A stretch of 64,000 nt of DNA, from the NCBI RefSeq assembly GCF_000499845.2, contig NC_023754.2, forward strand, positions 25,582,611 to 25,646,610. The letters are read 5' to 3'. The notes beneath the pieces were generated by a model, which worked only from the letters and a program-made list of their open reading frames with translations, did not search any database and had not been told where the DNA came from. Both the position numbers and the translations under genes were made by a program. This stretch comes from Phaseolus vulgaris. Taxonomy: Eukaryota; Streptophyta; Magnoliopsida; Fabales; Fabaceae. Positions 36,609-49,057 of the stretch are shown here, in pieces. Numbering within the stretch: the first letter of the stretch is position 1; each line of letters opens with the position of its first letter.

Positions 36609-36668
36609 ATGCAATTTTTTCTGAAGATCGTTGTGTTGGTTGATTACAAATCTTTTCAAGGTTTGTAA
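36609..36668 (+). CDS. Candidate uORF in the kinase leader
   Basis: An ATG at 36609 opens a 19-codon frame (MQFFLKIVVLVDYKSFQGL) ending in TAA at 36666-36668, 25 bases before the kinase start at 36694 and in the same frame. It covers the left arm of a predicted hairpin and stops inside the right arm. It matters only if the mRNA starts upstream of 36609, which I cannot see. Confidence 0.3.
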   Translation: MQFFLKIVVLVDYKSFQGL

Positions 36669-36674
36669 CCAACC
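36638..36674 (+). promoter_or_regulatory. Hairpin in the 5' leader of the kinase gene
   Basis: The arms GGTTGATTACAAATC (36638-36652) and GGTTTGTAACCAACC (36660-36674) pair along 15 positions with one A-C mismatch and one G-U wobble, around a seven-base loop. The structure ends 19 bases before the ATG at 36694. In an mRNA it could slow scanning ribosomes; no function is proven. Confidence 0.45.
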
Positions 36675-36693
36675 ATCAACAAGGTCTCAGAAA

Positions 36694-38643
36694 ATGAGTT
36701 GCTTCCCATGCTGCAAATCAGATACCAAATCATCCTCTACCGGGGCTGTCTCCGGCAAAGTTTCCAAAGGAAGGAGAACATTCAAATCAGTAGCTGCGGC
36801 CATGTCTCTTAAAACAGGTGTGCCATGCTTCATTCGTCATATAAATATTCATCTTTTCGAATTCCTCCCCCATTATTATTACCTTCAAAAGAAATCCTTT
36901 TTTTTATAGCAGTTTAATCTTTTAATCATTTTTTGTCACTTTCTTTAATGTTATCTGCCTTAGGAGATTAGCCCCCCCTGCCGGAACATTTTTCCTTCAG
37001 GATATAAAGATGGCTCGTGATGAACAATTTTTTTTTTAAGATATTATTACCCATGAATATCTTCATTTTGTTTGATTTAACTGTATTTCTAAACAAATCT
37101 GAAATTCTTCCTTGAATGTAATGAATTTCCTAATTGTATGAGCAGCATGCATGAAATATGATATTGGAATCCTTGGATTCGAATAATGTGAATGGATAAT
37201 TTTTGTAATAACCAGATGATCTCAAATTGCAGGCAGCAGCAGGCATAGACAAATAGACGCAGAGATAAGAAAATTTGGAGCTGTGAAAAATGATGTCAAA
37301 GTATTCACATATGCACAACTTGGTGAAGCCACAAACAACTACAGTTCTGATAACCTGGTGGGTGAAGGTGGATTCGGGAACGTTTACAAAGGATACATAG
37401 ACAGTGTTGGACAAGTATGTCTCATGTTTTATTATATCTAATAATGCTTTTAGCTTTTCACAAGGTTGTGAAAATCTCGTGAAATGTTGTGTTCAGCCTG
37501 TAGCTGTGAAGGTACTGAACAGGGACGGAGCACAAGGAACGCGCGAATTTTTTGCAGAAATTTTGATGCTAAGTATGGTGCAGCACCCAAACCTTGTGAG
37601 GCTCATTGGCTATTGTGCAGATGACCACCATAGGATTTTGGTTTATGAATTCATGGCTAATGGGAGTTTGGAAAATCACCTTCTAGGTATGATGACAAAA
37701 AATTCTGATACAGAAACACATTTAATATCATGCAACTCTAACTAGATTTTATTTATGTCAGACTTAGAAGAAGGCAAGGAGCCTTTGGATTGGAAGATCA
37801 GGATGAAAATAGCTGAGGGAGCAGCTAAAGGACTTGAATATTTGCATAACAGTGAAGATACTCCTATTATATACCGTGATTTCAAATCATCTAATATACT
37901 GTTAGATGACAACTTTAATCCTAAGCTCTCTGATTTTGGCCTTGCTAAGATTGGTCCTTTAGAAGGCCAGGAGCAGGTGACAACCAGGGTGATGGGAACT
38001 TTTGGTTATTGTGCACCAGAGTATGCTGCTACGGGTAAACTTAGCACAAAGTCGGATATTTATAGTTTTGGGGTCGTGTTTTTGGAAATAATCTCGGGTA
38101 GGAGAGTATTTGACACTACAAGAGCTACAGAAGAGCAAAACTTGATTGATTGGGTATGCTCCAAAACAAAACTTCTCTATGGTTTCTCACTAATCTTCTT
38201 ATAACACATAACTGAATTTTATTAACTTTTTTGGCAAATTGAAAGATTCAGTTACATGTTATGTGGAGGTTGATTGAGGAGCATTGATGTTGAGTTGAAT
38301 ACAATTAATCTTGGAACTTGGAATTTATGGTTGTCCTTTTTTTTTTCCTATTTGGCAGGCACAACCTTTGTTTAAAGACAGAACGAAGTTTACTCTTATG
38401 GCTGATCCTTTGCTTAAAGGTCAGTTCCCTGTGAAGGGACTATTTCAAGCCCTTGCAGTGGCAGCAATGTGTTTACAAGAGGAACCTGACACACGACCTT
38501 ACATGGACGATGTTGTGACAGCTCTTGCACATCTAGCAGTGCACAAAGTTGAAGAGAAAGACTTAGCCGGGGACTCTATAAAATGTGCTGGCCATGTTGA
38601 ATCTTTCAGAGCTACAAGCTCTGCTGGATCCGAAAGGGCGTAG
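36694..38643 (+). CDS. Receptor-like cytoplasmic kinase, subfamily VII (PBL type)
   Basis: Five exons (36694-36817, 37233-37414, 37497-37686, 37762-38153, 38359-38643) join in phase to give 390 residues. The N-terminus [10 protein letters not shown] has cysteines at 3, 6 and 7 for likely palmitoylation, but no Gly2 for myristoylation. The Ser/Thr kinase domain runs from about 80 to 357: glycine loop GEGGFGNV (85-92), ATP lysine K107 in VAVKV, catalytic D205 in YRDFKSSN (Tyr for His, normal in this subfamily), metal-binding D223 in SDFG, and activation segment [14 protein letters not shown] (240-253). There is no extracellular or membrane segment. PBS1/BIK1-like kinases relay signals from plasma-membrane immune and growth receptors; the resemblance is to the PBL23-like branch, but I do not fix the paralogue. 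The leader carries a hairpin and a possible uORF. Confidence 0.92.
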
Positions 38644-39373
38644 CTTCATTAACCACACACAGTCTAGGATTACTGCAAAAAAATCACCAAAAATGTTGTA
38701 GAAGGATGAAAGCGCTTGCATGCATATCTGTTTGCGTACCATGCTACTTTTAATTTTTTAGCTGTAATTCTTCCCTTGTGGAACTGATATGAGGCTCTCT
38801 CTGTTCATCTGTGTTTTTGCATTCTAACAAGTTATACCGACTTTCTGGTTCTATTTCATTCTATCTCTAAACATCAGACACTAAGATCCTGAATGACAAA
38901 ACGAAGATATAGTATCTTAAATTCTTTGGTATTATTCTTCAGTCATAATCAAAGTTTCAATTTGGTATTTTGCGTAATAGAAGGTTTTCATTAAAGATTA
39001 AGCATATAATAGGTTAATGAGCGAGATTGTATGTGATTGAAAAACAATAACAGAACAATCTAAAAACATGTATCTAACTTTTGTTTCTACCAACTTTATT
39101 TATGTTCCTCAGTTACAAATACTACCTTCGCTAAATGTATGTAGAACATGCCATCCATTTACTAGTAGAAAACTGATTTTAAACTGAATCTGAGATCTGA
39201 AAAGCCAACAGTAACTATATGAAGCACAATATGCGACAGAAAATGAAAATGACATGAGCATAAAATTTAAAAACGTTGCCCAAGGCAGGCAACATAGCAT
39301 GAAGCATAAAATGAACATCTTCAAGTTTTGGTTCCCCACAAAAAGCTAGTGCACACTAACTCAAGAGAGTCAC
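38644..39373. other. Convergent 3' regions
   Basis: This stretch lies between the kinase stop codon and the stop of the minus-strand orphan gene at 39374, so it should contain both 3' untranslated regions. No separate gene was seen; a 76-codon minus frame at 39109-39339 has no recognisable features. Confidence 0.5.
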
Positions 39374-39712
39374 TTAGAGCTGAAAGTTGTTGATATCATT
39401 CCTGATGATCCTGTAGCTGTAACCAGGAATCCGGTTTAACTGATTCCCTTCAGCTACTTCAGCAACAGAACAAATTTTTGGAAGGAACCCACTTGAGCCT
39501 CTTCTCTTCCTCCTCTTCCATGTAGTTAGCATAACCCAGAAACTAGGCCTTGAAATGGAATAGCTTCTGCCAGAAAGCATGTCCACAAACTGTTGCTGAG
39601 GCTTTTGTGAGCTTCCTCTTCTGTCTAACTCAAACTTGGTGAAGTATTCAATCTCCTTCCTGACTAGAGATCCAATAGTGCCCCTTGTCCCTATAGCAAC
39701 AGGAGCAGCCAT
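39374..39712 (-). CDS. 112-aa plant protein of unknown function
   Basis: A single exon encodes 112 residues from MAAPVAIGTRGTIGSLVRKE to RNDINNFQL. Its features are a Thr/Gly-rich start (IGTRGTIGSLV) followed by the EIEYF segment (residues 8-24), a basic KRRKRRG cluster near 66-72 that could be a nuclear signal, and a tail with PGYSYRIIRND. I recall similar short uncharacterised proteins starting with an IGTRGTVGSL-type motif in other dicots, so it is likely real. There is no signal peptide or membrane helix. The only good TATA box (39745-39755) is so close to the ATG that the leader would be about ten bases. The function is unknown. Confidence 0.7.
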   Translation of the reverse strand: MAAPVAIGTRGTIGSLVRKEIEYFTKFELDRRGSSQKPQQQFVDMLSGRSYSISRPSFWVMLTTWKRRKRRGSSGFLPKICSVAEVAEGNQLNRIPGYSYRIIRNDINNFQL

Positions 39713-39744
39713 TTCAACTTCACTAGCCAGTTGTTATGGCACCA

Positions 39745-39755
39745 CTCTTTATATA
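39745..39755 (-). promoter_or_regulatory. TATA box of the 112-aa orphan gene
   Basis: CTATATATAAAG on the minus strand lies about 35 bases upstream of the ATG at 39712. At normal TATA-to-start spacing the transcript would begin roughly ten bases before the ATG. Confidence 0.45.
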
Positions 39756-42700
39756 TAGTGCATAAATTTACTATTGAAACGAGTGAGCCATCCACATGAA
39801 GAACATAGTGGTCGTTATTCTTATAATTTTCAATTTGGAGCATCCATCTTTGGTCAGTATTAAATAGTTGATACTGACTTGCTTTATGAAAAGCAAAAGC
39901 ATGAAATTTCCCATAATTGAAACTTTAAAAAGTTAAAATTATCGTGATATCCCAGTGCTTGATAAGAACTAATTAACTTGTTTTTCGGAAATTATACTAT
40001 ACCCTTTTGAGAAACTGTTAGGAATTCTGCTAAAATAGTTACCATATGAGAAAACATCAAGAGAGATTGGTGCATTTGTAGCGTTTAACATCACAAACAC
40101 ATTGCATTATTGAATAGTGTGACACACATTGTCAAACCAGAGACTGTTTACTGCATTATTGGCAATAGTACTTTTCATATGAAATGGGGTTTTCTGTAAC
40201 CTTAAATTCCTGTGAGTTTGCTATGCAAAAAAAAAAAAAACACAAAAATTTAAATTCCCCGGGCTTTCAGTGGTTGTCTTTTAATGTTCTTTATTTGTCA
40301 GGTCAAAGTTATTCTCCGCCATTCATGGCTTGGCAAGTGGAAAGAGAGGCCATTTTTAATGGTGTGACGGTTCTTTTGGGGCGTGATTGCCATGTTGTCC
40401 AGTGAAAATGATATTTCCATTTCATCAAAGATAACCAAAAAAAATGTTGGATTTCCTACCTAACATTCCAAAAAGTTATTTTCAATTCAACTCATTTTTT
40501 CTATCAATAAAAAGAAAAGGAGGTCATGCCCTTGGATCAGACCAATTAGTTCTGGGATATGAAATGTAAATATGTATGTTTATTCTCTCACAATTTAGAG
40601 GGTAAATGAGTTGAATCTTGAATCTTAAACAATATCAATTTAAACATGGGAATAGACCCAATTATTAAATTTATTTATGTTTAAATTTTACAAACTTCTT
40701 AAAACTGTTTTATGAAAAAATTATTTTTCTGCATTTTTCATGAGAATTTTACAATAGTAGAAATAAATAAATTCAAAGAATTAAAATTATTTTCTTAGTT
40801 TAATTTTTTATAATGGTAGAGAAGTTTTCTAATATTAACTAGAATATAACAATGTAACAGACTAGAATTTTGAGATTGTCAAATAGATAATCAGTAATAA
40901 TAATAATAATTATTATTATTATTATTATTAATGCTGTCAAATTTTAAATATTCATCTATAATTTGTTCATTATTTCTACAAACCATTATAATAATAACAA
41001 ATTTAATTTCAAATCATACAAAACCAAAATTTATTCACCTCTAAAATATTTTTTATTTTACTTCTTCTCTCAAACCAAGTAATATTTAATCTTAACATTT
41101 TTAATTAATTGTTTTAAATTAATTTTTTCTAATATTAATTTTAATTCCTCGTTTTTTTAAGTTTTTTCTTCCCTTTTTCATAAAAACCCAGAAAACTCCT
41201 ATCAGAATTCGATACCAAAAAGCTAATTGAATTTCTGGCACTGAGAAACAAAAAACCAATTGAGAATTGGGCTTCCCAGAGACTAAATTATCAATCGTTA
41301 CAATGAACATGTTCATTTGGAGAAACAAAAATGCATTGGGTTCATTTATTTATTTTTTTATCCAACGCGAAAACGACGTAATACAAATTTTAAATTTCTT
41401 TTATAAAATTTGTTTGTTGAGTGAAATAGAGGTTGATTGATAAAAAATGTTTAAATTTTAACTAATTATAATTAAAAAAAATAGTTATGTGATTATAAAT
41501 TGAATTTTGAAGTTTAATATCTTGAAATTATATGTTGAATTTGGATTTAAATGAGAATACATATTATATTTAACACTTTAAAATTATAAAAATCTTTTGA
41601 TTGTATACAAGTTTTAAAATTTTGTATTGAAGTTGAGTAAATACTTTGAAATTGGTTTTAGGATTACAATGATACTAGATTTATGATACTTTCCACTCAG
41701 GTAAAAATATAAAATAAATTTAAGCTTAGTCTTTTGGTATATTTTTGCTTAAGTGAATGATTTTTCCCCAAAGCGAAAATAATACTGAAAAAACCTAGTC
41801 TTAGTCTAATTTCCGCAGCAAAATTTGTAATTGTAAATGAATTTGATCTTGAATTTGTTTTCATTCAAGCAAAATATTTTTTTTAAAGCTAAAAAAACAT
41901 CAAAATTTATTTTTAAAAAATTGTTTGATTGTTGTTTATTGCTTTAATTAAATTATATGAAATTTTAATTATACGTATATCTGAAACATTGATTTTTTTG
42001 GTGTTTGTGTGATTTTTTATATTTTTAAATTATTTTAAAAACTTGAATTTTTGTGCAATTGAATGGTATAGGTGATATGTGAGTTACTTTTCATATCGAT
42101 ATGATCGATGCATAATATTTTACCATACTTTCTTATTTAATATTTGTTTTTAAATATATGATGATTGTGTGTTATAAGAAAAAAAATGTTGTACGTGATA
42201 GAACTTTATAATCAACATATAAGATTAACTTTTTTCTTTTAATGTTTTATTTTAATATATGTATATATTTCCTACGAAGAAAGAATATCTTTTTGTAATA
42301 GTATTTGATAATGATGTACATTTTGACTTTGAAATAATACATTTATTCAAATAATAAAAATATATTATTTATATTAACTTATATTACCTACTATTAAAAC
42401 ATTGGATAGAGAAACTTTAGATAGAGGCTAGTGTATACCAGAGAAAGGTTTAAAAAACTAAACATGTAGATGAGGGAAATCATATGAGTTATAGTTAGAT
42501 ACAGTTTGTCGTACAACAGGGGAGTGAGTTTAGTAATTGAAGACAACAACTCCTATATATTAGATGGAATGGGTGTTTTTATGGAAGCAAGAGATGTTTA
42601 TCCAGACTTAAAGTTTAAAAGAAAAACATAGGGAGATTGGTCAAGGATTGTTCAAATTTGGAAGGTAAGTTATAGGATTCTGTGATAATATTGTGTAATA

Positions 42701-45700
42701 TGAAACATAAAACGAAAATAAGATATTTGACTTTATTAATAAACTAAACCTATATTGATCATATGGTAAAAATTTGAAGAAAGTTCGTTTATAACAAATG
42801 TAAGTAACCATTTTTGATAAAACTTGTTTAATATAATTTTTTTGGAAGATGTTGAGTGTTATAAATTTATTTTTTAACCATAGAGATGTACTTGAGAATG
42901 TATGCATATTGGATGAAAGAGATTCAGTAGTAATTTATGGTGTTAATAGTATAAAAATATGTGTGTAACTATTATTATAAGAATATTTTTCTTGTCAATT
43001 ATCTAATATGAATATGAAGTATAATTACATTGATATATATGAAAATTTATTGCATTAACTTATCCTAATAATATATGTAAGTGAACAATTATTAGTATAG
43101 AAAAAGATGAGACACGAGAACTAAAACGATTGTTATTATAGTATAGTAGTGTTTTGGTTTTAGATACGCACGTATCTTGTATATTGTATTGACAAAAGTT
43201 ACGCAGAATACTTAAAAAGGTTTTCAGGATGGGACATAAAACACCAACATTGCCTAACTTTCTATTTTTTACATATTACAATAAATTGAACAAAATAAAA
43301 AATTTCACGACTGATACTTAGGGACTGTTTGCTTCAGGGCAGAATAGCATTTTTGGTTTTCAACACTTACTCTTATTCTTTCTACATAAATACATTTACC
43401 AGGTTGCAAATATTGAACTACAGCTACTATGTTTTATTTATTTATTTACTTACAAATTTTCATTTGAAAAAATGAGTGATTTTTTTTATGAATACAAGAA
43501 AAATGAAATAGTTATAACACGTAAATTCTGGAATCTCAAAATAATAGTAGTAGAGATCTGGTGACGACGCTCACTGTGACGTAAACAGATTGTGTTAGTG
43601 TTTATCAATCAAACCAAACCGTATTTTAAATTATTTTAAAAGGCAAACAAGTTTTAGTTTGACTCTCATAAATCATCATTCCAAACATCACATTATATTA
43701 TAACACTCCAAATCAAGACTTTGACTACCGTCCACTTAATGACCTTGCCTAAACCACCAAAAAGCGTGTACCAACTCAACTCTACAACTAATTACATTTT
43801 AAACTAGTGACAAAATAAGTAAATGTGTTTTACTTATAAATGGAATATATTATACATTTTCAGCAAAAAATAGATGATCAAATTTTTGTAGTAGTAATTC
43901 ATAGCTTAAAATTATGTGGGAATCAGATAAAAAATTATTATAAATTATTAAAAAATAAAAATGTTGGATACAATTAAATAGTCGAAGTTTGTACTTAAAA
44001 AAAATCTTAGAAATTAAAAGAACAACGTAATAATTTATTGGTGTCCCATGCCTAACTAGAAGTTAATTAGATAAACAAAGGACGGTTGTTGGATATATGT
44101 TGCTTTCGACCAATAAGTTTCGCAACTGGCAAAGAACACGCACATATATTTTGGCCGACCACACCAGTACAGTGCAAATTAAACATTTTTTAAAAAATAT
44201 TGAAGCAAAAATACTCAATACTTCGAATAAGACGAAATAAAACACTGTAATCTTCCATTTTTTTAATTAGGCTGGTTTATCTAAATGTTGGTGTCAACTA
44301 GAAAATCTTCCAAGTTTTTAAATTATAGTAACCTTTCTTTGATGAGTGACTGTATAATAACGACGATGAGGTGTGAAGTGTGAGCTCAATGGAAATGTGT
44401 GCAAGGAAGGTTCTCCAAGGGATTTTTGCTAGCAGTTAACATACCAAAACATGTTCCATTTTTTTCCAAAAGGAATAATGTAAACTAAGAAAGATGAAGA
44501 TAGAACTTCCATATAAGTAGATGTAAATGATGTGAAAAGTGTAAAAAGAAAAATGTGATAGAGAAATAATAATAAGTATTATTAAACTAAAATAGATTTA
44601 CAATATATATAGTGATAAATTATAGGTTTAGCAGTTGGAATTATAGTCAGAAAAGCACAGTACATTTCGAATATGTATATAATGAATATAACCTTTAATA
44701 ATAAAAATGGTGATATGATATTTATGCATAGGGAAGTTTAGTTCATAAGTCACCATTCACCCTGTACCACTTCTTCCTTCTATGACCTACAATTGTCAGT
44801 TATAGTTCTTCAAATTTCAATCTTCAACATCACAAAAATATATATTTTTCAAGATTGAGGATGAATACAAACAAAAGAGACGACCAATGGGTAACATTGG
44901 ATCTTCTTCTGCCTCGTAATAAAATCAGTCTCAAAAGTTGTTGGTATGAAGAGATTCCTTGCAACACTTGTTTATGTTGTCAACTTCAATGAAGTCCGTT
45001 TGGAATAATTTTATTGGAGTCGTAGAAGAGATTAATTATAATCACTGGTTCACCTCTTGTTGCTTGTCATGTTCATCAATCTAGAAATAGTTATGTTGGT
45101 ATGATGATGAGATTGAAATTCGAAGGCTCAAAATTGCACACTCTTTTTTATACAAAGCGTACCGAACCCACTCTTTTCAGTTTTCACCACTGTATGGCAA
45201 AATGGAAAAGTTCATTGTAGTGGTTAAATTTAAAAGTGGTAATTGCGGGTCAGCGTGGATTAGGATCACATGCTGTTCAAAAACCAACTACACCGTCCTA
45301 CGGTCGCATATAATGTTAAATACATCCTTTATATTATAATTATGTGAAAACAACATTTTTTTTATGGTTCAGATTTGTATGGATCATGAATCGTGATCCA
45401 GTCAGCATATATATCCAATGACGTGACCATATTGCAATTGTGTGTAGCTAATCAACTCAAACCTCCAACAAGAGTCACTGGATTGAATAATTTTATCAAG
45501 GACCAATTGCAAGGATTTAAATTCTCAAGTGACGTACAAAATGAGAGAATAGAGGATAATTTTGCTGCTCATTTCAATTAAAATACTCATTAAATCAAAT
45601 GCAAATACTACACTTTTATTTTACCACTTGATCCATTTTTTCACGTGAAGGACTCCATTACCAATTTCAACCTAGGATAAGGGACAACATCTAAACTCAA

Positions 45701-45718
45701 GCTAAATGCAGATATTCT
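39756..45718. other. Long AT-rich intergenic region
   Basis: No gene could be supported in these 6 kb. An AAT run passing directly into an ATT run (about 40895-40932) makes a palindromic microsatellite. Short, somewhat less AT-rich patches at 42400-42660, 43320-43420, 44780-45160 and 45230-45590 could be decayed elements. A GGGACTGTTTGCTTCAGGG string near 43321 resembles a DNA-transposon edge, but I found no partner end. Confidence 0.5.
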
Positions 45719-48700
45719 CTAAGATAAAGCTTTAGTTACACTTCCATATTTTTTTGCCACTGAATTGAAAAAATTTCTTAAATCCTCCTTTACTTGGCTA
45801 TCTGCAAATATATACTCAATACCATTCCTTGAAAGCTCAAACATTTCCCTCCTTCCCAGCCCTATAAATAATCAATCAGCCATGTCGTCAGCAAAAGTTG
45901 GTCAATTAATTTAAATAATAAAGTAAAGTGAAACGTACCAAATGAATCAGCTGCATATTTGTATTCCTCGGTGAGACTGGTGGAGAACACACCTGAGTCG
46001 TCAGTACACAGGACTAAAGGATGTTTTGCTTTGTACAAATCACCTGCATCAGCAAGATCATGAGGTTAAGAGAGGATTTTTTTTTTTTATGTAGATCCCC
46101 TGATATATACAACTCTGAAATTACTTTTCAAGTGTTTGAGAATAAGAGTATGTTTATCATATAGACTTTTAGTAATCCTCTTAGTGATAGACCCATTAAC
46201 TTGTTTCTAACCCACAAAAGTGAGTTTTGTTCTCCACCAAGAAGAGATGAACTTCTCTTGCAAAATGTAAGAGCATTACATGCTGTAATCACTCTTAGGA
46301 AAGTCAAAACGGGTCTTGTTTGTTTATTTCTGTCCCCTGAACACGTTAAAAGGTGTGTTTCCTGAAAAACTTGAACAGAACATTTGAAGAAAACAGAAGA
46401 GGAGAAAACATCTCCCAACTGTTTCTGTTTTTTTGCTTTTAAAACACTGTTTCAGAAAACAATTTCATCACTTAATATACAGATTTTGGAGGAGAAATTT
46501 TGTGACTAATATGTAATTGTTTTAGAAAACGATTTTAAGGAAGAAAAAAAAAAGTGAGAAGAGGATCACAGATGCCCAACTTCTGACTTCTCCAAAAGTT
46601 CTTCTGTCATTTTTTTTTTCCGACATAAAAAATAGAAGCTAGCCAAAATCCAAAGTCACTTTCAAGCATACAGCATCTTCTTTGTGAAGTTAAACTAACG
46701 CTTCCTCCATTGATTCTATCTTTATGATCACCAACTTCAACTATAAACAAGTAGCACCTACCAAAATGGTGAACATGTATGGATCGAATAGTCAGTGTCC
46801 TAATGTTTGATGTCAAACAGATTTCAACCTGAAAATAGTGAAGAAGACGGAAAAAATAATATGTATCTTAGCTGGCTATAAATTGCAAATTGATATTATG
46901 TAAAATGAATTCAAACTTAGCGTCGATCAAGAGCCCAGAAGTGTTGAGCAGTGAAGACATGAGCTTTTTTTTTTATCTATGAGAAGTGCACTGTATATAC
47001 ATAATATTTTTTATTGTTATGTATGAGGAATTCTTAGATAATACAACTAAATTTTCACACTTAAAATTTCTCTTTCAACTTGAATCATAATTTACTTTTA
47101 CTAGTTTAATTTAGCTATAAAGGTGGTAAAAGTCCGACCGGAATCTTAGACGACTTCAGCTGTCTCCAGTGTTCATCCTCCAAGTGACAAGCATGTCCAA
47201 TCCTTTGGGGACGAAAGTCAAGCATATTTTTTATCTCCTCTGAATTAGGTACCTAATATCAAATTAGTCGGAAAAATAGACTTAGTCAGGGAAACTCCAA
47301 AAGTCACGAGTAAGAGATATAGATAAGCCCACCTCGCCACAGTGAAGTGTTACATAAAGACCTTGTTCTCGAGCAAATTTCAATGCCGGCAAATACGTGG
47401 TCCTACGGAAGTTAAGAATGGGCTAGAATAAGCATCGATTTTCAAACATGAAGATGCATTACTAAAATGAAGCCTTAGATCAGTTTGACGTACCAATCAC
47501 CAATATTTGGATTTCCAGAGAGGTCAATTCCAACTACCCCAAATGGCCTCATTTCCAATGCAAGCTTGACCTACAGCAAAGAAATGTATCATAGAAAGCC
47601 CGCACACGACAAACTGTAAGTTTTTGCTTTCAAATTACTTGCACATTTTATCTTACAGTTTCCATTGCTGCTTCTGCTGTCTCCCTTCTGTCAATGCTCA
47701 AGAGAAGCCTAACATAGATTCTTTTTCTCACATGTCCAATTGGTGGTAGAGAACTAAAAAGACTCTTTGAATCTTCACAATGTGGAATGAAATCCACGTC
47801 AACGGAAGCGATTGATAAACCTTTGAGAACAGCTTCAACATAAGAGCGTTTGCTCATTCCCACGGAATCATTTCTCTGAACGGTGGAACCAAAAATAACA
47901 TTTTCTTCGTCAGATCAATTGTCACAATCAATGGAAAAAACAAGAACACCCTGAATTACCAATCTCCTTCGGTTACCTTTGGAGTAGTCCTCAACTCCAA
48001 ATAGACAACATTATCTAATGCAAAATCCTCAATAACCTGCATTCAAGTATTATTATTATTATTACTATTACGACTTGTTAAAAAGAGAAGGAAATAAAAT
48101 AGGAAAAAACAAAATTTATGCAGCAACCAAGCAGCCATACTTCTTTGGTAATTCTTGTAACAGTCGTGTGATCAGTAGTGAGAATGTGGATTAGGTCAAA
48201 CAGCTTGAAAACTTCAGCCACGGAACGATTGTCTGTATTTACAAGAACACAATTAAATCAGTGTGAGCATGAAGAAACAAAAATGAATTAAGCATAACAG
48301 AAATAGGATAAAATTAAAATAATAAACAAAGTCCACCAAGAATTATGCAAGAAGCCAAAAGAAAATTAAGAAAGCAAGTGAGTAGGTAGTGGTGGTGGTG
48401 GCAAATATATGTAGATATATTGTTTCACTAAAAGGTTAATAAAAAAGATAATTGATGGATGGTTGTGTGAGTTGGTTGGTTTATCCAGGGATGAATTTTG
48501 TGGTTTAAGTTTGGAAGAGAAGGCTTAGAGAGCATGTAGTGAAACGTCAACATGAATTTGAAAAATGGAAAAAGGGGCGCATTGAAAGAGAGACAGGGTG
48601 GACAATTAACCAAAGCGCAGGCATAGAAAAACAGAAAGAGAGGGACATGTTTGTTGGCGGTCTTGTCTTTTCCAGCAACCAAACAGGAGAATAAACAAGA

Positions 48701-48962
48701 GAGGCATACATACATTTCATGATGATATGCTCCAATTCGGAGTTATCTATGACACCCTTTCCATTCAAACCCTTCGTGAGTTCTCTGAAAAAATAATAAC
48801 AATAAAATCAAGCTCGGTTGTGCATCCTCAAAAGATAGCAAAGAAAAAAAGTAAATTGAAGTTTCATAGAAGAAAAGAAAGTTACAGAAGTGTGGAGTCA
48901 CGGATAGATCCATTGAGGTGAGCATGCAGTTCAACCTTTGGCATTGACAAACACCACTCCAT
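45719..48962 (-). CDS. MAPDA: Adenosine deaminase-like N6-mAMP deaminase
   Basis: Eleven exons join in phase: 48962-48886, 48784-48714, 48232-48141, 48036-47977, 47875-47657, 47570-47494, 47402-47333, 47252-47139, 46828-46762, 46043-45939 and 45861-45719, giving 364 residues, typical for the family. The active-site set of the adenosine/AMP deaminase TIM barrel is complete: H13-A-H15 (zinc) in VELHAHLNGS, H219-C-G-E222 (zinc and catalytic Glu), H242 in RIGHACH, and D297-D298 in CTDDSGVFSTS. The start (MEWCLSMPKVELHAHLNGS) and the DSFGLGRREMFEL segment match the ADAL/MAPDA group, which converts N6-methyl-AMP to IMP and clears modified nucleotides from m6A RNA turnover in the cytosol. The donor after exon 8 is GTCGGA, a weak but GT-type site. 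Intron 9 (46761-46044) is the longest. Confidence 0.93.
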
Positions 48963-49047
48963 GTTTCTTTTCTTCTTTCTCTTTCTCTGGTTTTTGGTTT
49001 TGCTATGTTATGAATGTAACTGAAAGACAAACGGTGGGTTTGGTTGC

Positions 49048-49057
49048 TTATATATAT
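49048..49057 (-). promoter_or_regulatory. TATA box of the N6-mAMP deaminase gene
   Basis: TATATATAAG on the minus strand lies about 86 bases upstream of the ATG at 48962. This predicts a leader of roughly 55 bases, consistent with the purine-rich AACCAGAGAAAGAGAAAGAA stretch before the start codon. Confidence 0.6.

Noticed and set aside
37233..37242. Alternative tandem acceptors (CAG CAG) at kinase exon 2
   Set aside because: The downstream acceptors shift the frame and reach a TAG within a few codons; only the first one keeps the protein open.
46128..46418. 96-codon minus frame inside the deaminase gene
   Set aside because: It lies in intron 9 and has no similarity to the gene family; including it would break the catalytic domain.
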